DNA of 64,000 bases from Ancylobacter amanitiformis. GTDB taxonomy: Bacteria > Pseudomonadota > Alphaproteobacteria > Rhizobiales > Xanthobacteraceae. Every line of letters begins with the position of its first letter. Positions within the stretch are counted from its first letter, which is position 1. The translations under genes were made by a program, and so were the position numbers. The stretch is from NCBI RefSeq assembly GCF_030814815.1, contig NZ_JAUSVR010000013.1:1-64000 (forward strand), read 5' to 3'. The notes below the pieces were generated by a model. That model saw nothing but the letters and a program-made list of their open reading frames with translations. It was not told where the DNA came from and ran no database searches. Positions 42,907-52,018 of this stretch are shown here, piece by piece.

Positions 42907-44479
42907 GTGCGTTTCTCCCTGAGGTTTTTTCATGGGCCGCGCTGCTGCTGGTGGCGTGGAGCGCGACATTGCTTTCCGTCATGGCGTCGCCGGAGAGTTC
43001 GCCGTTGATCCGGCCCGAGCGCATCACGAGGATGCGGTCGCACAGGCCGATCAGTTCCTGCATCTCCGAGGAGATCACGATGCAGGAGCGGCCCTCCCGC
43101 ACCAGGGACTGGATGAAGGCGTAGATCTGGCTCTTGTTGGCGATGTCGATGCCGCGCGTCGGCTCGTCGATGACGAGGATCGAGGGCTCGTTGAGCATCA
43201 CCTTGGCCAGCAGCAGCTTCTGCTGGTTGCCGCCGGAGAGCTGGCCGGCCCGCGCGTCGCGGCTGCGCAGGCGGATGTCGTAGCTCGCCACCGCGCGCTC
43301 CAGCAGCTGACCCTCGCGGGCAAGGTCCAGCCCGGCCAGGGGGTGCACGCGGTCGAGCGCGGCGAGGGTGAGATTGGGCGCGAGGCGTTCGCCCAGCAGC
43401 AGCCCCTTGCCCTTGCGGTCCTCGGTCAGGTAGCCGATCCCGGCGGCCGCCGCCTGCGCGGGCGAGGCGAAATGCGCCGGCTTGCCATATAGCCGCACCG
43501 CGCCGAAGCTTGCCGGCCGGAGGCCCAGCAGCCCCTCGAACAGCTCCGTCCGGCCGGCACCGATCATCCCGGCAAGACCGAGAATCTCGCCCTTGTGCAG
43601 GGTGAGCGAGACGTCGTGCACGAAGCCGGGAACCTGGGCGTGCGCGATCTCCAGCACGGGCCCGGCAATATCGCGCGCCACCCGCGCGGGATAGAGGCTG
43701 GCGAATTCGCGCCCGACCATCAGGCTGGCCATGCGGTGAGGGGTCAGGCCTTCGGCGTCATAGGTGCCGACCATGCGCCCGTCGCGCAGCACCGTGACGC
43801 GGTCGGCCAGCCGCTCCACCTCGTCCAGCCGGTGGCTGATATAGAGAATGGCGACGCCGCGCTGCTTCAGCTTCACGATGATGTCGAGGAGCGGATCGAC
43901 CTCGTCATGGGTGAGCACGGCGGTCGGCTCGTCGAAGATCACCACCCGATGCGTGCCGAGTAGCGCCTTGGCGATCTGCACCAGCTGGCGGTTGGCGAGC
44001 GAAATGTCGCCCACCCGCGCGCGCGGCGAGACCTTGCAGCCGACCTCCGCGAGCTGCGCGGCCGCGGCCTCGCGCATGGCCCGCTCGTCCAGCCGGCCGA
44101 AACCGCCGAGCTCGCGGCCGATGAAGATGTTCTCGGTGACGCTCAGCGCTTCGGCGAGCAGGATTTCCTGATGCACCAGCGCGATGCCGGCCGCCTGCGC
44201 GTCGGCCGGTCCCTGGAAGGCGATCGGTGCGCCATCCATCCACAGCGCGCCCTCGCTCGGGCGGAGATAGCCCGAGAGCAGGCGCATCAGCGTCGACTTG
44301 CCGGCGCCGTTCTCGCCGATGACCGCGTGGATCTCGCCCGGCCGGATGTCGAGCGAAATGTCCGACAGCACCGACACTCCGCCAAACGCCTTGGCGAGCC
44401 GCTCGGCGCGCAGCACCGGCACGCTGCCGGGGCCCGCCCCCATTGGGGAGACCGGCTGGGAGACGGGCGCGGCGTTCAT
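42899..44479 (-). CDS. ABC importer ATPase, two domains (RbsA-like)
   Basis: 526 residues. First domain: Walker A GENGAGKST, signature ISLANRQL (degenerate from LSxGxxQ), Walker B VVIFDEPTAVL, ISHRLDE. Second domain: degenerate Walker A GMIGAGRTEL, signature LSGGNQQK, Walker B ILVIDEPTRGID. All typical of the MglA/RbsA/XylG group. Its start overlaps the GntR stop by 4 bases, so the regulator and importer are co-transcribed. Confidence 0.92.
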   Translation of the reverse strand: MNAAPVSQPVSPMGAGPGSVPVLRAERLAKAFGGVSVLSDISLDIRPGEIHAVIGENGAGKSTLMRLLSGYLRPSEGALWMDGAPIAFQGPADAQAAGIALVHQEILLAEALSVTENIFIGRELGGFGRLDERAMREAAAAQLAEVGCKVSPRARVGDISLANRQLVQIAKALLGTHRVVIFDEPTAVLTHDEVDPLLDIIVKLKQRGVAILYISHRLDEVERLADRVTVLRDGRMVGTYDAEGLTPHRMASLMVGREFASLYPARVARDIAGPVLEIAHAQVPGFVHDVSLTLHKGEILGLAGMIGAGRTELFEGLLGLRPASFGAVRLYGKPAHFASPAQAAAAGIGYLTEDRKGKGLLLGERLAPNLTLAALDRVHPLAGLDLAREGQLLERAVASYDIRLRSRDARAGQLSGGNQQKLLLAKVMLNEPSILVIDEPTRGIDIANKSQIYAFIQSLVREGRSCIVISSEMQELIGLCDRILVMRSGRINGELSGDAMTESNVALHATSSSAAHEKTSGRNAHG

Positions 44480-45192
44480 AGGTCGAACGCCGGAAGAAGA
44501 CGGTCGCGCGAGCGCTCCACATGCACCCGCATCGCCTGCTCCGCCGCCGCGGGATCGCGCGCGGCGAAGGCGGCGAGGATCGCCGCGTGCTCGTCCAGCG
44601 CCTCCTCGGTGACGCGGGCGTGGAACATCAGGCGGAAGATGTGGAAGTGGGTGTGCTGGTGGACCAGCGTCTCGCGGATCAGCTCATTGCCCGCGACTTC
44701 CAGGATCTGGTCGTGGAACACGGCGTCCTGCCGGGCGAACTGCGAATAGCGCGCGCGCTCGTCCGTCCCGCCATTGCGCGACATGACGCCGGCGGCGGCG
44801 GTCAGCTCCGCCAGCGCGACATCCGTCATGGTGGCGGCGGCGCGGCCGGCCATTTCCGGCTCCAGCAGCAGGCGCAGATCGTACAATTCCTCAAAACGGC
44901 GGCGGGTGATCTGCGGCGCGGCGCTGTAGCCGACCAGATGGGTCTTGACCACCAGCCCCTCGCCCTCCAGCCGGCCCAGCGCCTCGCGGATCGGCGTCTG
45001 CGACACGGCCAGTTCGCGCACCAGATTGTCGACCGTGATGCGCGCGCCGGGCGGGATCTTCAGCGCCATCAGCCGCGCGAAGATCGCCTCGTAGACCTCC
45101 TCGGCGAGGCCGGCGGCACGGTGGATGGCCTGCGAGCCACCGTGCGGTTCGGCGGCGATCTGGGAGGCGGCGAGAGGTTTCGGACTGCGCAC
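44476..45192 (-). CDS. GntR-family regulator (FadR/FCD type)
   Basis: 238 residues from the GTG at 45192, preceded by AAGGGG at seven bases; a TTG at 45246 would add 18 residues. N-terminal winged helix (ARITVDNLVRELAVSQTPIR, EALGRLEGEGLV) and a C-terminal FCD helical domain (FEELYDLRLLLEPEMAGRAA, AVFHDQILEVAGN, VHQHTHFHIFRL) whose His and Asp residues usually bind a metal and an acid ligand. It heads the importer operon and diverges from the dehydrogenase genes, so it probably represses both. Confidence 0.87.
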   Translation of the reverse strand: MRSPKPLAASQIAAEPHGGSQAIHRAAGLAEEVYEAIFARLMALKIPPGARITVDNLVRELAVSQTPIREALGRLEGEGLVVKTHLVGYSAAPQITRRRFEELYDLRLLLEPEMAGRAAATMTDVALAELTAAAGVMSRNGGTDERARYSQFARQDAVFHDQILEVAGNELIRETLVHQHTHFHIFRLMFHARVTEEALDEHAAILAAFAARDPAAAEQAMRVHVERSRDRLLPAFDL

Positions 45193-45245
45193 GGTTTTGC
45201 CCCTTGACAATGATCGACAGCTAGCACGATCCTCTGCCGCATTCA

Positions 45246-45264
45246 ATACGATATCCTATACGAT
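45246..45264. promoter_or_regulatory. ATACGAT repeats in the GntR/dehydrogenase divergent promoter
   Basis: ATACGAT occurs at 45246-45252 and 45258-45264, with a GATATC palindrome between, in an AT-richer patch between the GntR start and the alcohol dehydrogenase start. FCD-type GntR proteins bind short AT-containing repeats in such gaps. The assignment is positional. Confidence 0.45.
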
Positions 45265-45324
45265 TTCGTGCAGAACATCCTCATCAGGCTGAAAAATGCA
45301 GCCCAATCAATCGGATGAAACACC

Positions 45325-46566
45325 GTGACAGCCTATTCCGCGATCCGGTTGCCGACCGAAATCCTCTTCGGCAAGGGCCAGCGCCACGCCCTGCCCGCCG
45401 TGGCGCGCCGCCTCGGCTCGCGCGTCCTGCTGTGCACCGACGAACGCCTGTCCGCCTCGGTCGTGTTCGGCGACATGCTCGACGGGCTGCGCGCCGCCGG
45501 CCTTGCGGTGATGGTGCATGACCGCGTGCTGCCGGACGTGCCGCGCGACAGCGCGGCGGACTGCGCGCAGGAGGCCCGGCCCTTCGCGCCGGACCTGGTC
45601 ATCGGCATTGGCGGCGGCAGCTGCCTCGACATGGCCAAATGCGCCGCGCTGCTGCTCAGCCATGGCGGCCGGCTGCCGGACTATTATGGGGAGTTCAAGG
45701 TTCCCGGCCCGGTGCTGCCGATCATCGCCGTGCCGACCACGGCGGGCACCGGCTCGGAGGCGACGCCGGTCGCGGTGATTTCCGATCCCGACCGCACGCT
45801 GAAAGTGGGCATTTCCAGCCCGCATCTCATTCCGAAAGCGGCGATCTGCGATCCCGACCTGACGCTGACCTGCCCGCCCTCGCTCACCGCCATAGCCGGC
45901 GCCGACGCGCTGACCCACGCCATCGAAGCCTTCACGGCCGGCCGGCGGCCGCCTTCGGCGGAACTGGCGCAGACCCATGTCTTCATCGGCAAGAGCGCGC
46001 TGACCGACCATTTCGCGCTGCTCGCCATCCGGCTTCTGGGCCGCAGCCTGGAGCGCGCCTGGCGCGACGGCTCCGACGAGGAGGCGCGGGCGGACGTGAT
46101 GATGGCCGCGCTGGCGGCCGGCTGCGCCTTCGGCACGGCGGGAACGGCGGCGGCACACGCCATCCAGTATCCGGTCGGCGCCCTGACCCATACCGCGCAC
46201 GGGCTCGGCGTCGCGACCCTGCTGCCCTATGTGATGCGCTACAATCGCGATTTCGCGCGGGACGAGATGGCGGAGATCGCCCTCGCGCTCGGCCTTCCCG
46301 GGCACGGCCGCTCGGTGGCGGCGCTGGCGGATGCCGCCATTGAGGAAGTGACGCGCCTGCTCGCCGCCATCGGCATTCCCGCCACGCTGGCCGAACTCGG
46401 GCTGCCGGCCGACAAGCTGGCCTGGACCGCCGAACAGGCGCTGGGCATCGAACGCCTGATCAAGAACAACCCGCGCCCGGTCGGCCCGGCGGACATGGCC
46501 CGCCTGCTCGACGCCGCCTATCGCGGCGATGCCACCGCCCCGGCCCTCGTCCTCGCACAGGATTGA
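45325..46566 (+). CDS. Iron-containing alcohol dehydrogenase
   Basis: 413 residues starting at GTG. Type III ADH: N-terminal nucleotide site DLVIGIGGGSCLDMAKCAAL, PTTAGTGSEATPVAV, and metal-site segment AIAGADALTHAIEAF with further histidines in AAAHAIQYPVGALTHTAHGL. These enzymes oxidise or reduce small alcohols, diols, lactaldehyde or similar with NAD(P). It forms a plus-strand operon with an aldehyde dehydrogenase (5-base gap) and a hydrolase, matching stepwise oxidation of a compound imported by the divergent ABC system. Confidence 0.9.
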   Translation: MTAYSAIRLPTEILFGKGQRHALPAVARRLGSRVLLCTDERLSASVVFGDMLDGLRAAGLAVMVHDRVLPDVPRDSAADCAQEARPFAPDLVIGIGGGSCLDMAKCAALLLSHGGRLPDYYGEFKVPGPVLPIIAVPTTAGTGSEATPVAVISDPDRTLKVGISSPHLIPKAAICDPDLTLTCPPSLTAIAGADALTHAIEAFTAGRRPPSAELAQTHVFIGKSALTDHFALLAIRLLGRSLERAWRDGSDEEARADVMMAALAAGCAFGTAGTAAAHAIQYPVGALTHTAHGLGVATLLPYVMRYNRDFARDEMAEIALALGLPGHGRSVAALADAAIEEVTRLLAAIGIPATLAELGLPADKLAWTAEQALGIERLIKNNPRPVGPADMARLLDAAYRGDATAPALVLAQD

Positions 46567-46571
46567 CGCTC

Positions 46572-48056
46572 ATGAACGTCGCAACGCCTTCCCCCCTCAC
46601 GGCCGCCCCGGCCATCGATCCGGCCGCCGGCGCGCGCGGCCTCTATATTGGCGGGCAATGGCTGTGGCCGACCGGCCGGCCCGCCATCGCGGTGATCGAT
46701 CCTTCCACCGGCGAGCGCCTTGCGCAGGTTCCCGATGCCGGCGCGCCGGAGGCCGCCGCCGCGGTGGAGGCCGCCGCCGCCGCCGCCCCCGGATGGCGCG
46801 CGACACCACCGCGCCGTCGCTCGGAAATCCTGCGCCGCTGTTTCGAGCTGATGAGCGCGCGGTCGGAGGATCTTGCCCGCCTCATCTCGCTGGAAAACGG
46901 CAAGGCGCTGCGCGATGCGCGCGGCGAGGTCGCCTATGCCGCCGAGTTCTTCCGCTGGAACGCCGAGGAGGCGGTGCGGATTTCCGGCGATTTCGCGCTC
47001 TCGCCGGCGGGCGGCAACCACATCATCGTCGATTACGAGCCGGTCGGCATCTGCGTGCTGATCACCCCGTGGAACTTCCCCGCCGCCATGGCGACGCGCA
47101 AGATCGCCCCGGCGCTGGCGGCGGGCTGCACGGTGGTGCTGAAGCCGGCCAGCGAGACGCCGCTCACCGCCTATGCGCTCGCCGCGCTCTATGAGGAGGC
47201 GGGCGTGCCGCCCGGCGTGGTCAACGTTCTCACCACCTCGACGCCCGGCCCGGTGACGGCGGCGATGCTGGCGGACCCGCGCGTGCGCAAGCTCTCCTTC
47301 ACCGGCTCGACGCCGATCGGGCGCGCGCTGCTGGCGGAAGCGGCGAAGAACGTGATCGGCTGCTCGATGGAACTGGGCGGCAACGCGCCGCTCATCGTGT
47401 TCGACGATGCCGATCTGGACGTGGCGCTGGAAGGCGCGATGCTGGCCAAGATGCGCAATGCGGGGGAGGCCTGCACCGCCGCCAACCGCATCTATGTGCA
47501 GGCCGGGCTCTATGAGCGCTTCGCGGCCGAACTGACCGCGCGCATGGCGGCCTTGCGGGTGGGCCCCGGGCCGGAGGCGACCACCGAGTGCGGGCCGATG
47601 ATCACCGCGAAGGCGGTCGACAAGATCGAGCGGCTGGTGGACGACGCGCTGGGGCGCGGGGCGCGCCTGCTCTGCGGTGGCACGCGCCCGGCCGGACACG
47701 GCTTCTTCTACCCGCCCACCGTGCTGGTGGACGTGCCCGACGACGCCGCCATGGGGGGCGAGGAGATTTTCGGCCCGGTGGCGGCGATCAGCCGCTTCGA
47801 GACCGAGGAGGAGGCGATAACCCGCGCCAACGCCACCGAATATGGCCTCGCCGCCTATGTCTTCACCCGCGATCTCGCGCGCGGCCTGCGGGTGTCGCGG
47901 CGGATCGAGACCGGCATGGTCGGGCTCAATCGCGGCCTTGTCTCCGATCCGGCGGCACCGTTCGGCGGCACCAAGCAGTCGGGCCTCGGCCGCGAGGGAG
48001 GAACCCATGGCGTGCTGGAATTCCTGGAGGCAAAATACATCGCCACCAGCCTCTAG
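46572..48056 (+). CDS. Aldehyde dehydrogenase (succinate-semialdehyde dehydrogenase-like)
   Basis: 494 residues from the ATG at 46572. ALDH superfamily, GabD-like: [34 protein letters not shown], catalytic Glu in [12 protein letters not shown] and Cys in [14 protein letters not shown], and [13 protein letters not shown](P)-dependent oxidation of an aldehyde to an acid. Order ADH then ALDH suggests alcohol to aldehyde to acid conversion. The exact substrate is not deducible. Confidence 0.9.
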   Translation: MNVATPSPLTAAPAIDPAAGARGLYIGGQWLWPTGRPAIAVIDPSTGERLAQVPDAGAPEAAAAVEAAAAAAPGWRATPPRRRSEILRRCFELMSARSEDLARLISLENGKALRDARGEVAYAAEFFRWNAEEAVRISGDFALSPAGGNHIIVDYEPVGICVLITPWNFPAAMATRKIAPALAAGCTVVLKPASETPLTAYALAALYEEAGVPPGVVNVLTTSTPGPVTAAMLADPRVRKLSFTGSTPIGRALLAEAAKNVIGCSMELGGNAPLIVFDDADLDVALEGAMLAKMRNAGEACTAANRIYVQAGLYERFAAELTARMAALRVGPGPEATTECGPMITAKAVDKIERLVDDALGRGARLLCGGTRPAGHGFFYPPTVLVDVPDDAAMGGEEIFGPVAAISRFETEEEAITRANATEYGLAAYVFTRDLARGLRVSRRIETGMVGLNRGLVSDPAAPFGGTKQSGLGREGGTHGVLEFLEAKYIATSL

Positions 48057-48073
48057 CCCGCGCGTCCATCACC

Positions 48074-48907
48074 ATGGTCGATCCGTTCCGCACCCGCGAC
48101 CACGTGCCCGATTTCGACCGGCACGTGGCCGCCTATGCCACCCGCAGCACGGCCACGCGGGCGCGGCTGCGCATGCGCGCGGACCTTGCCTATGGCCCCT
48201 CCCCGGCCGAGCGGCTCGACCTGTTCTTCCCGCCGCAGGGCGCGAGCGGCGCGGTCCACCTGTTCATCCATGGCGGCTACTGGCGGATGTTCGCCAAGGA
48301 GGACTTCTCCTTCGTCGCCGAGACGGTGACGCAGGCGGGCGCCATCGCGGTGATCATCGACTATGCGCTGATGCCCGCCGTGCGGATGGAAACCGTGGTC
48401 GGGCAGGTCCGCCGCGCGCGGGACTGGATCGCCCGGCATATTGGCGAGCACGGCGGCGATCCGGCCCGGCTGACGGTCAGCGGCCATTCGGCCGGCGCGC
48501 ATCTGGCCGCGCTTCTGTTCGACGACCGCCAGCCGGCGGCCCTCGATGGCGTGCTGCTGCTGAGCGGCCTCTATGACCTCGCCCCGCTGCAGGCCTCGTT
48601 CCTGAAAGATCTGATCGCCCTCACCGACGCGGAAGTCGCCCGCTTCAGCCCACTCGGCCGCGTCTATGGGACGGGGCCGCGTGTCGATCCGCGGGTCGAA
48701 TTGCTGGTCGGGGAGCACGAGACGCCCCCGTTCCACGCACAGGCGGACGCGTTCGCGGCCCATCTCGCCGGTGCCGGCCTGATGGCCGAGCGATCGACCA
48801 TGGAAGGCGCCGACCATATGAGCATCATTGCCGATCTCGGAACGCCCGGCACGCCAACCGCCCGTCGTCTTGCCCGCCTCCTCACCGGCCCGCATCTTGT
48901 CCCTTAA
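48074..48907 (+). CDS. Alpha/beta hydrolase (esterase, kynurenine-formamidase-like)
   Basis: 277 residues from the ATG at 48074. Oxyanion motif [11 protein letters not shown], nucleophile elbow [13 protein letters not shown], acid region [11 protein letters not shown] and His in EGADHMSII. The HGGYW form is shared with arylformamidases and related carboxylesterases. No signal peptide. It follows the aldehyde dehydrogenase by 17 bases and is probably the last gene of that operon; the stop codon lies inside an inverted repeat. Confidence 0.83.
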   Translation: MVDPFRTRDHVPDFDRHVAAYATRSTATRARLRMRADLAYGPSPAERLDLFFPPQGASGAVHLFIHGGYWRMFAKEDFSFVAETVTQAGAIAVIIDYALMPAVRMETVVGQVRRARDWIARHIGEHGGDPARLTVSGHSAGAHLAALLFDDRQPAALDGVLLLSGLYDLAPLQASFLKDLIALTDAEVARFSPLGRVYGTGPRVDPRVELLVGEHETPPFHAQADAFAAHLAGAGLMAERSTMEGADHMSIIADLGTPGTPTARRLARLLTGPHLVP

Positions 48908-48953
48908 GCCAACGGATTATCGTCATCCCGCTTGAAGGGAGACAGCTTAAGGG
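48901..48953. repeat. Nested inverted repeat after the hydrolase gene
   Basis: CCCTTAAGC at 48901-48909 and GCTTAAGGG at 48945-48953 are perfect complements around 35 bases that hold a smaller hairpin (TCCC-GCTTGAA-GGGA, 48926-48940). The outer left arm contains the hydrolase stop codon. It lies upstream of crcB but lacks the conserved fluoride-riboswitch core as far as I can tell. It could be a terminator or leader structure. Confidence 0.5.
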
Positions 48954-49011
48954 TGTGAATCAGCGGAAGGGGACGTGCCGTCCCCCGGCAGGCAGGCACG
49001 CAGGCAGGCAC

Positions 49012-49458
49012 ATGGGAATGAGCGGAATGATCCAGGCGACGCTTTGTGTGGCAGCGGGCGGCGCGATCGGCAGCGTGGCGCGCTTCTGGATCGCGCTGCT
49101 GATGGCACCCTACAGCCGCGACCTGCCCTGGGGCACGCTGCTCATCAATATCGTCGGCTCGTTCGTCATCTCCTTCTTCGCCACGCTCACCATCGCGCAC
49201 GGGCGTTATCCCGCGCCCGAGCTGTGGCGCATCGGCGTCATGGTCGGCATCTGCGGCGGGTTCACCACCTTTTCCTCGTTCAGCTTCCAGACGCTGGAAC
49301 TCATCCGCGCCGGCGCGCCGGGACGGGCGATGCTCAACATCGTCCTGTCGGTGGCGCTGTGCCTCATCGCGGTGTCGCTCGGCTATATCGCGGCCGAGCG
49401 ACTCAATGGCGGCGTGGCGCAGCTGACCGAGACGCAGGTGGAGGAAGAGACCGCGTGA
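49012..49458 (+). CDS. crcB: CrcB/Fluc fluoride channel
   Basis: 148 residues from the ATG at 49012. Four hydrophobic helices and Fluc motifs: [32 protein letters not shown] and [19 protein letters not shown] (the FTTFSSF Phe-box). Dual-topology dimers export fluoride from the cytosol. The start region is preceded by short GGCAGGCA repeats. Length is slightly above the usual 125 because of a C-terminal acidic tail (QVEEETA). Confidence 0.93.
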   Translation: MGMSGMIQATLCVAAGGAIGSVARFWIALLMAPYSRDLPWGTLLINIVGSFVISFFATLTIAHGRYPAPELWRIGVMVGICGGFTTFSSFSFQTLELIRAGAPGRAMLNIVLSVALCLIAVSLGYIAAERLNGGVAQLTETQVEEETA

Positions 49459-49498
49459 GCGGACGCGCGCGCAAACCCGCACATGCGTGTCTCCCGCC

Positions 49499-50923
49499 TC
49501 AGCGCCGCGTCGCCGGCTCGGGAATGAGACGGTCGTAGAGCGCCGACAGCCGCGCGCGATAGCGCTCTTCCGAGAACAGTGCGGCCTGCGCCCGCCCGCG
49601 CCCGGACAGCGCGGTGCGCAGGTCCGCATCGACCGACAGGGTCTTGATGGCATCGGCGATGGCGCGGGGGTCGTAAGGATCGACCAGCAGCGCGGCGTTG
49701 CCCGCCACTTCCGGGATCGAGGCGGTATTGGAACTGATGACCGGCGTGCCGAGCGACATCGCCTCCAGCACCGGCAGGCCGAACCCCTCATAGAGCGAGG
49801 GAAACACCAGCGCCTTGGCGCCACGGATCAGGCTCACCAGCAGGGGGAACGGCGCATAGTCGAAGCGCCGCACGCGGTCGCGCACGAAGGTGAGGTTGTC
49901 CAGCTGTTCGAGATAGCGGTTCGAGCCCTCGTTGAGGAAGCGCAGTTCCTCGCCCGCCTTCCACGCCGTCTTGCCCAGCAGCACCAGCGGTTCGCTGACC
50001 TGCGAGGCGAGATAGGCCTCGATGAGGCGGGAAATGTTCTTCTTCGGCTCGATCGCGCCGAAGAACAGGAAATAACCCTTGTAGGGAAGGCCGAAGGCGC
50101 CCTCGACTTCCTCGCGCACCAGATCATCGCTCTTGTCGGCGTATTTCCTCGGGATCGACACCGCCTGATAAGTATTGGTGATCTTCTCCTCGGGGTAGCC
50201 GAACAGATCGACAATGTCGCGCTTGGACGCCTCCGAGACGGTGACGATGTGATCGGCGCGCTTCAGCACGCCCTCGATCATGCGCTTGTAGAACTTCTTG
50301 TTGTCGAGCGTGGTGAAGGGCAGGCGCAGCGGCACCAGGTCGTGCAGCGTGTAGATGTTGCGCGTGCCCGGCAGGCGGATGGGCAGCGGGTAGGTCCAGT
50401 GCATCAGGTCCGGCCGCGTCACCCCGCTCACCGTGAGGAAGTGCTGGTAGGCGCGGAAATGCCAGTAGCTGCGCGAGAACAGTTCGGGCGCGTTCCAGAT
50501 ACGGTCGTAATGGGGCAGCCGCGACTGGAAGGAGCGGCTGATCACCCGGCCGGACAAGGGCACGTCGCGCGCGCGGATGCCCATGGGCGAGGTGCAGAGC
50601 TGCGCCAGCCGCCGGCCGACCTCCAGCAGGAAGGACGGCGAGCCGACATTCGGGTCGAAGAAGGAGATTTCGCGCAGCAGGGGGTCGGCGCTGGGCGCGG
50701 CGCGCGTGCCGTAGAGAATCTCCGTCCGATAGCCGAGCGCGCCGCAGGCGAAACTGAGGTTGCGGGCATAGGTGGCGACGCCGGTACCCGCCTCCAAAGC
50801 GAGGTTGTAGCCATCGATCAGGACGCTGCCGCGCCCGCCGGCGCGGCCCTCCATCACCGGCGGCGCGCCAAGCCCTTCCACTGGCGGCGCGCCAAGCCCT
50901 TCCTCGTCACCCCGCAACCGCAT
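49499..50923 (-). CDS. GT4-family glycosyltransferase
   Basis: 474 residues from the ATG at 50923 (GAGG upstream; ATG at 50854 also possible). GT-B fold: [20 protein letters not shown] at the N-terminal domain and, in the C-terminal domain, [19 protein letters not shown], then [20 protein letters not shown] with the EGFGLPxxE motif that binds the sugar nucleotide. A mannosyl/glucosyl transferase of surface-polysaccharide synthesis is likely. It is the last gene of the manC-led minus-strand operon. The N-terminal codons contain a 24-base tandem duplication. Confidence 0.87.
   Translation of the reverse strand: MRLRGDEEGLGAPPVEGLGAPPVMEGRAGGRGSVLIDGYNLALEAGTGVATYARNLSFACGALGYRTEILYGTRAAPSADPLLREISFFDPNVGSPSFLLEVGRRLAQLCTSPMGIRARDVPLSGRVISRSFQSRLPHYDRIWNAPELFSRSYWHFRAYQHFLTVSGVTRPDLMHWTYPLPIRLPGTRNIYTLHDLVPLRLPFTTLDNKKFYKRMIEGVLKRADHIVTVSEASKRDIVDLFGYPEEKITNTYQAVSIPRKYADKSDDLVREEVEGAFGLPYKGYFLFFGAIEPKKNISRLIEAYLASQVSEPLVLLGKTAWKAGEELRFLNEGSNRYLEQLDNLTFVRDRVRRFDYAPFPLLVSLIRGAKALVFPSLYEGFGLPVLEAMSLGTPVISSNTASIPEVAGNAALLVDPYDPRAIADAIKTLSVDADLRTALSGRGRAQAALFSEERYRARLSALYDRLIPEPATRR
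50859..50903 (-). repeat. 24-bp tandem repeat at the 5' end of the glycosyltransferase
   Basis: The 21-base run GGCGGCGCGCCAAGCCCTTCC (read on the plus strand as two blocks of 10-11) occurs at 50859-50879 and 50883-50903, period 24. It encodes EGLGAPPV twice just inside the glycosyltransferase start and close to the upstream gene's stop. Looks like recent slippage. Confidence 0.85.
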
Positions 50924-51995
50924 GGACCTCAGCAACCCGCCCGCGCTGCGGCGCGCCGCCGCCATGGGCGTAGGGAATGTCGCGGATCAGCGGGTGCTCG
51001 AAGATGGTTTGGCCCTTTGGCGCGGCGATCGGGGCGACATCGATCGGCAGCGCGTCGATGAGCGGATCGATATCGAACTCCACCGGCTTCCACGCGGTAT
51101 CGATCGACCAGATCAGGTGCTCCCAGTCGGTTCGCTTGTTGCGGCGCTGCACATAGACGGGAATGCGCGGAATGCCCATGCCGAGATAGAGATCGGTGAT
51201 GCGCAGGTCGAAGCCGTCATCGGGATCCATGACGCGGCCGATCAGCCCGTCCGGCGCGCCGCGCGGAGCGAAATAGAGGCAGGGAATGCCATAGCTCTCG
51301 GCGAACACCATGCCGTGCAGGCTGGTGGAAACGAGCCGCTTGCAGGACAGGATCTCGTCCAGCTTGGCGCGCATCGAGGCGGCGCTGATCTCGGTCAGCG
51401 TGTTGATGATGCGCACGCTGCCGGCCAGTTCCGGCGGGATATGGTAGCGGTCATAGGTCTCGCGCGGCTTGGCATCGAGCGAGCGGTCGGCCAGATCGGA
51501 GAGATGGACGATGACGCCGACCTCGTATTTCTTCTCCAGCGTGGGATTGTAGAAGCGCGGCAGCGCCCAGACCGGATCGCCGAAGACCGGCGCGCCGACC
51601 GCGTTCGCCTCGCCGAGGATGGCGCGGCTGACCGGCCCGCGCGTGGCGTGCACGCGGTAGCGGGTCGCCGGATCGGGCACGAAGGGGATGCGCTCGCCCT
51701 CGCCGCCGGTATTCAGATAGCGGGACGAGCCCGTGCCCCACACGCTGATGTCGCCGCCCTTGAGGTTCTGCGCGATGGTGCCGACCGCCGACATGCGGAT
51801 GCTGGCGGCATCATGCGCCTGGTGGATGATGGGCTTGCCCGAAAGCAGGGCCACCATCACCGGGGAAAGGGCGTCGCCCAGGTTCAGGTAGTTCTGCACC
51901 CGCGTGGCGGCCACCCAGGACAGCGGCACGACGCCGGTGTCGCGGACGATCTCGCGCAGCGAAGGTTGCCTGCGCAGCGAAGGTTGCTGGAGCAC
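50907..51995 (-). CDS. Polysaccharide pyruvyl-transferase-like protein, single domain
   Basis: 362 residues. The pattern fits the polysaccharide pyruvyl transferase family: NLGDALSPVMVALLSGKPI (the G-D motif near the N terminus), VWGTGSSRYLNTGG, VHATRGPVSRAILGE, FGDPVWALPRFYNP, SLHGMVFAESYGIPCLYFAP. These enzymes add ketal-linked pyruvate from PEP to sugar residues. It resembles each half of the tandem protein at 55894-58128. An ATG-proximal 18-base duplication occurs at 51954-51987. Overlaps the glycosyltransferase start by 17 bases. Confidence 0.82.
   Translation of the reverse strand: MLQQPSLRRQPSLREIVRDTGVVPLSWVAATRVQNYLNLGDALSPVMVALLSGKPIIHQAHDAASIRMSAVGTIAQNLKGGDISVWGTGSSRYLNTGGEGERIPFVPDPATRYRVHATRGPVSRAILGEANAVGAPVFGDPVWALPRFYNPTLEKKYEVGVIVHLSDLADRSLDAKPRETYDRYHIPPELAGSVRIINTLTEISAASMRAKLDEILSCKRLVSTSLHGMVFAESYGIPCLYFAPRGAPDGLIGRVMDPDDGFDLRITDLYLGMGIPRIPVYVQRRNKRTDWEHLIWSIDTAWKPVEFDIDPLIDALPIDVAPIAAPKGQTIFEHPLIRDIPYAHGGGAPQRGRVAEVHAVAG
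51954..51987 (-). repeat. 18-bp tandem repeat at the 5' end of the pyruvyl-transferase gene
   Basis: GCGCAGCGAAGGTTGC at 51954-51969 and again at 51972-51987, period 18, encodes QPSLRR-QPSLRE in the first 15 codons. A second small 5'-end duplication in the same operon. Confidence 0.8.
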
Positions 51996-52018
51996 GTCGC
52001 TGTTCCTTCTTCTGTTGA

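Noticed and set aside
48901..49011. Fluoride riboswitch ahead of crcB
   Set aside because: The hairpin is real but I could not find the conserved GATG/CTGATG core of the crcB motif.
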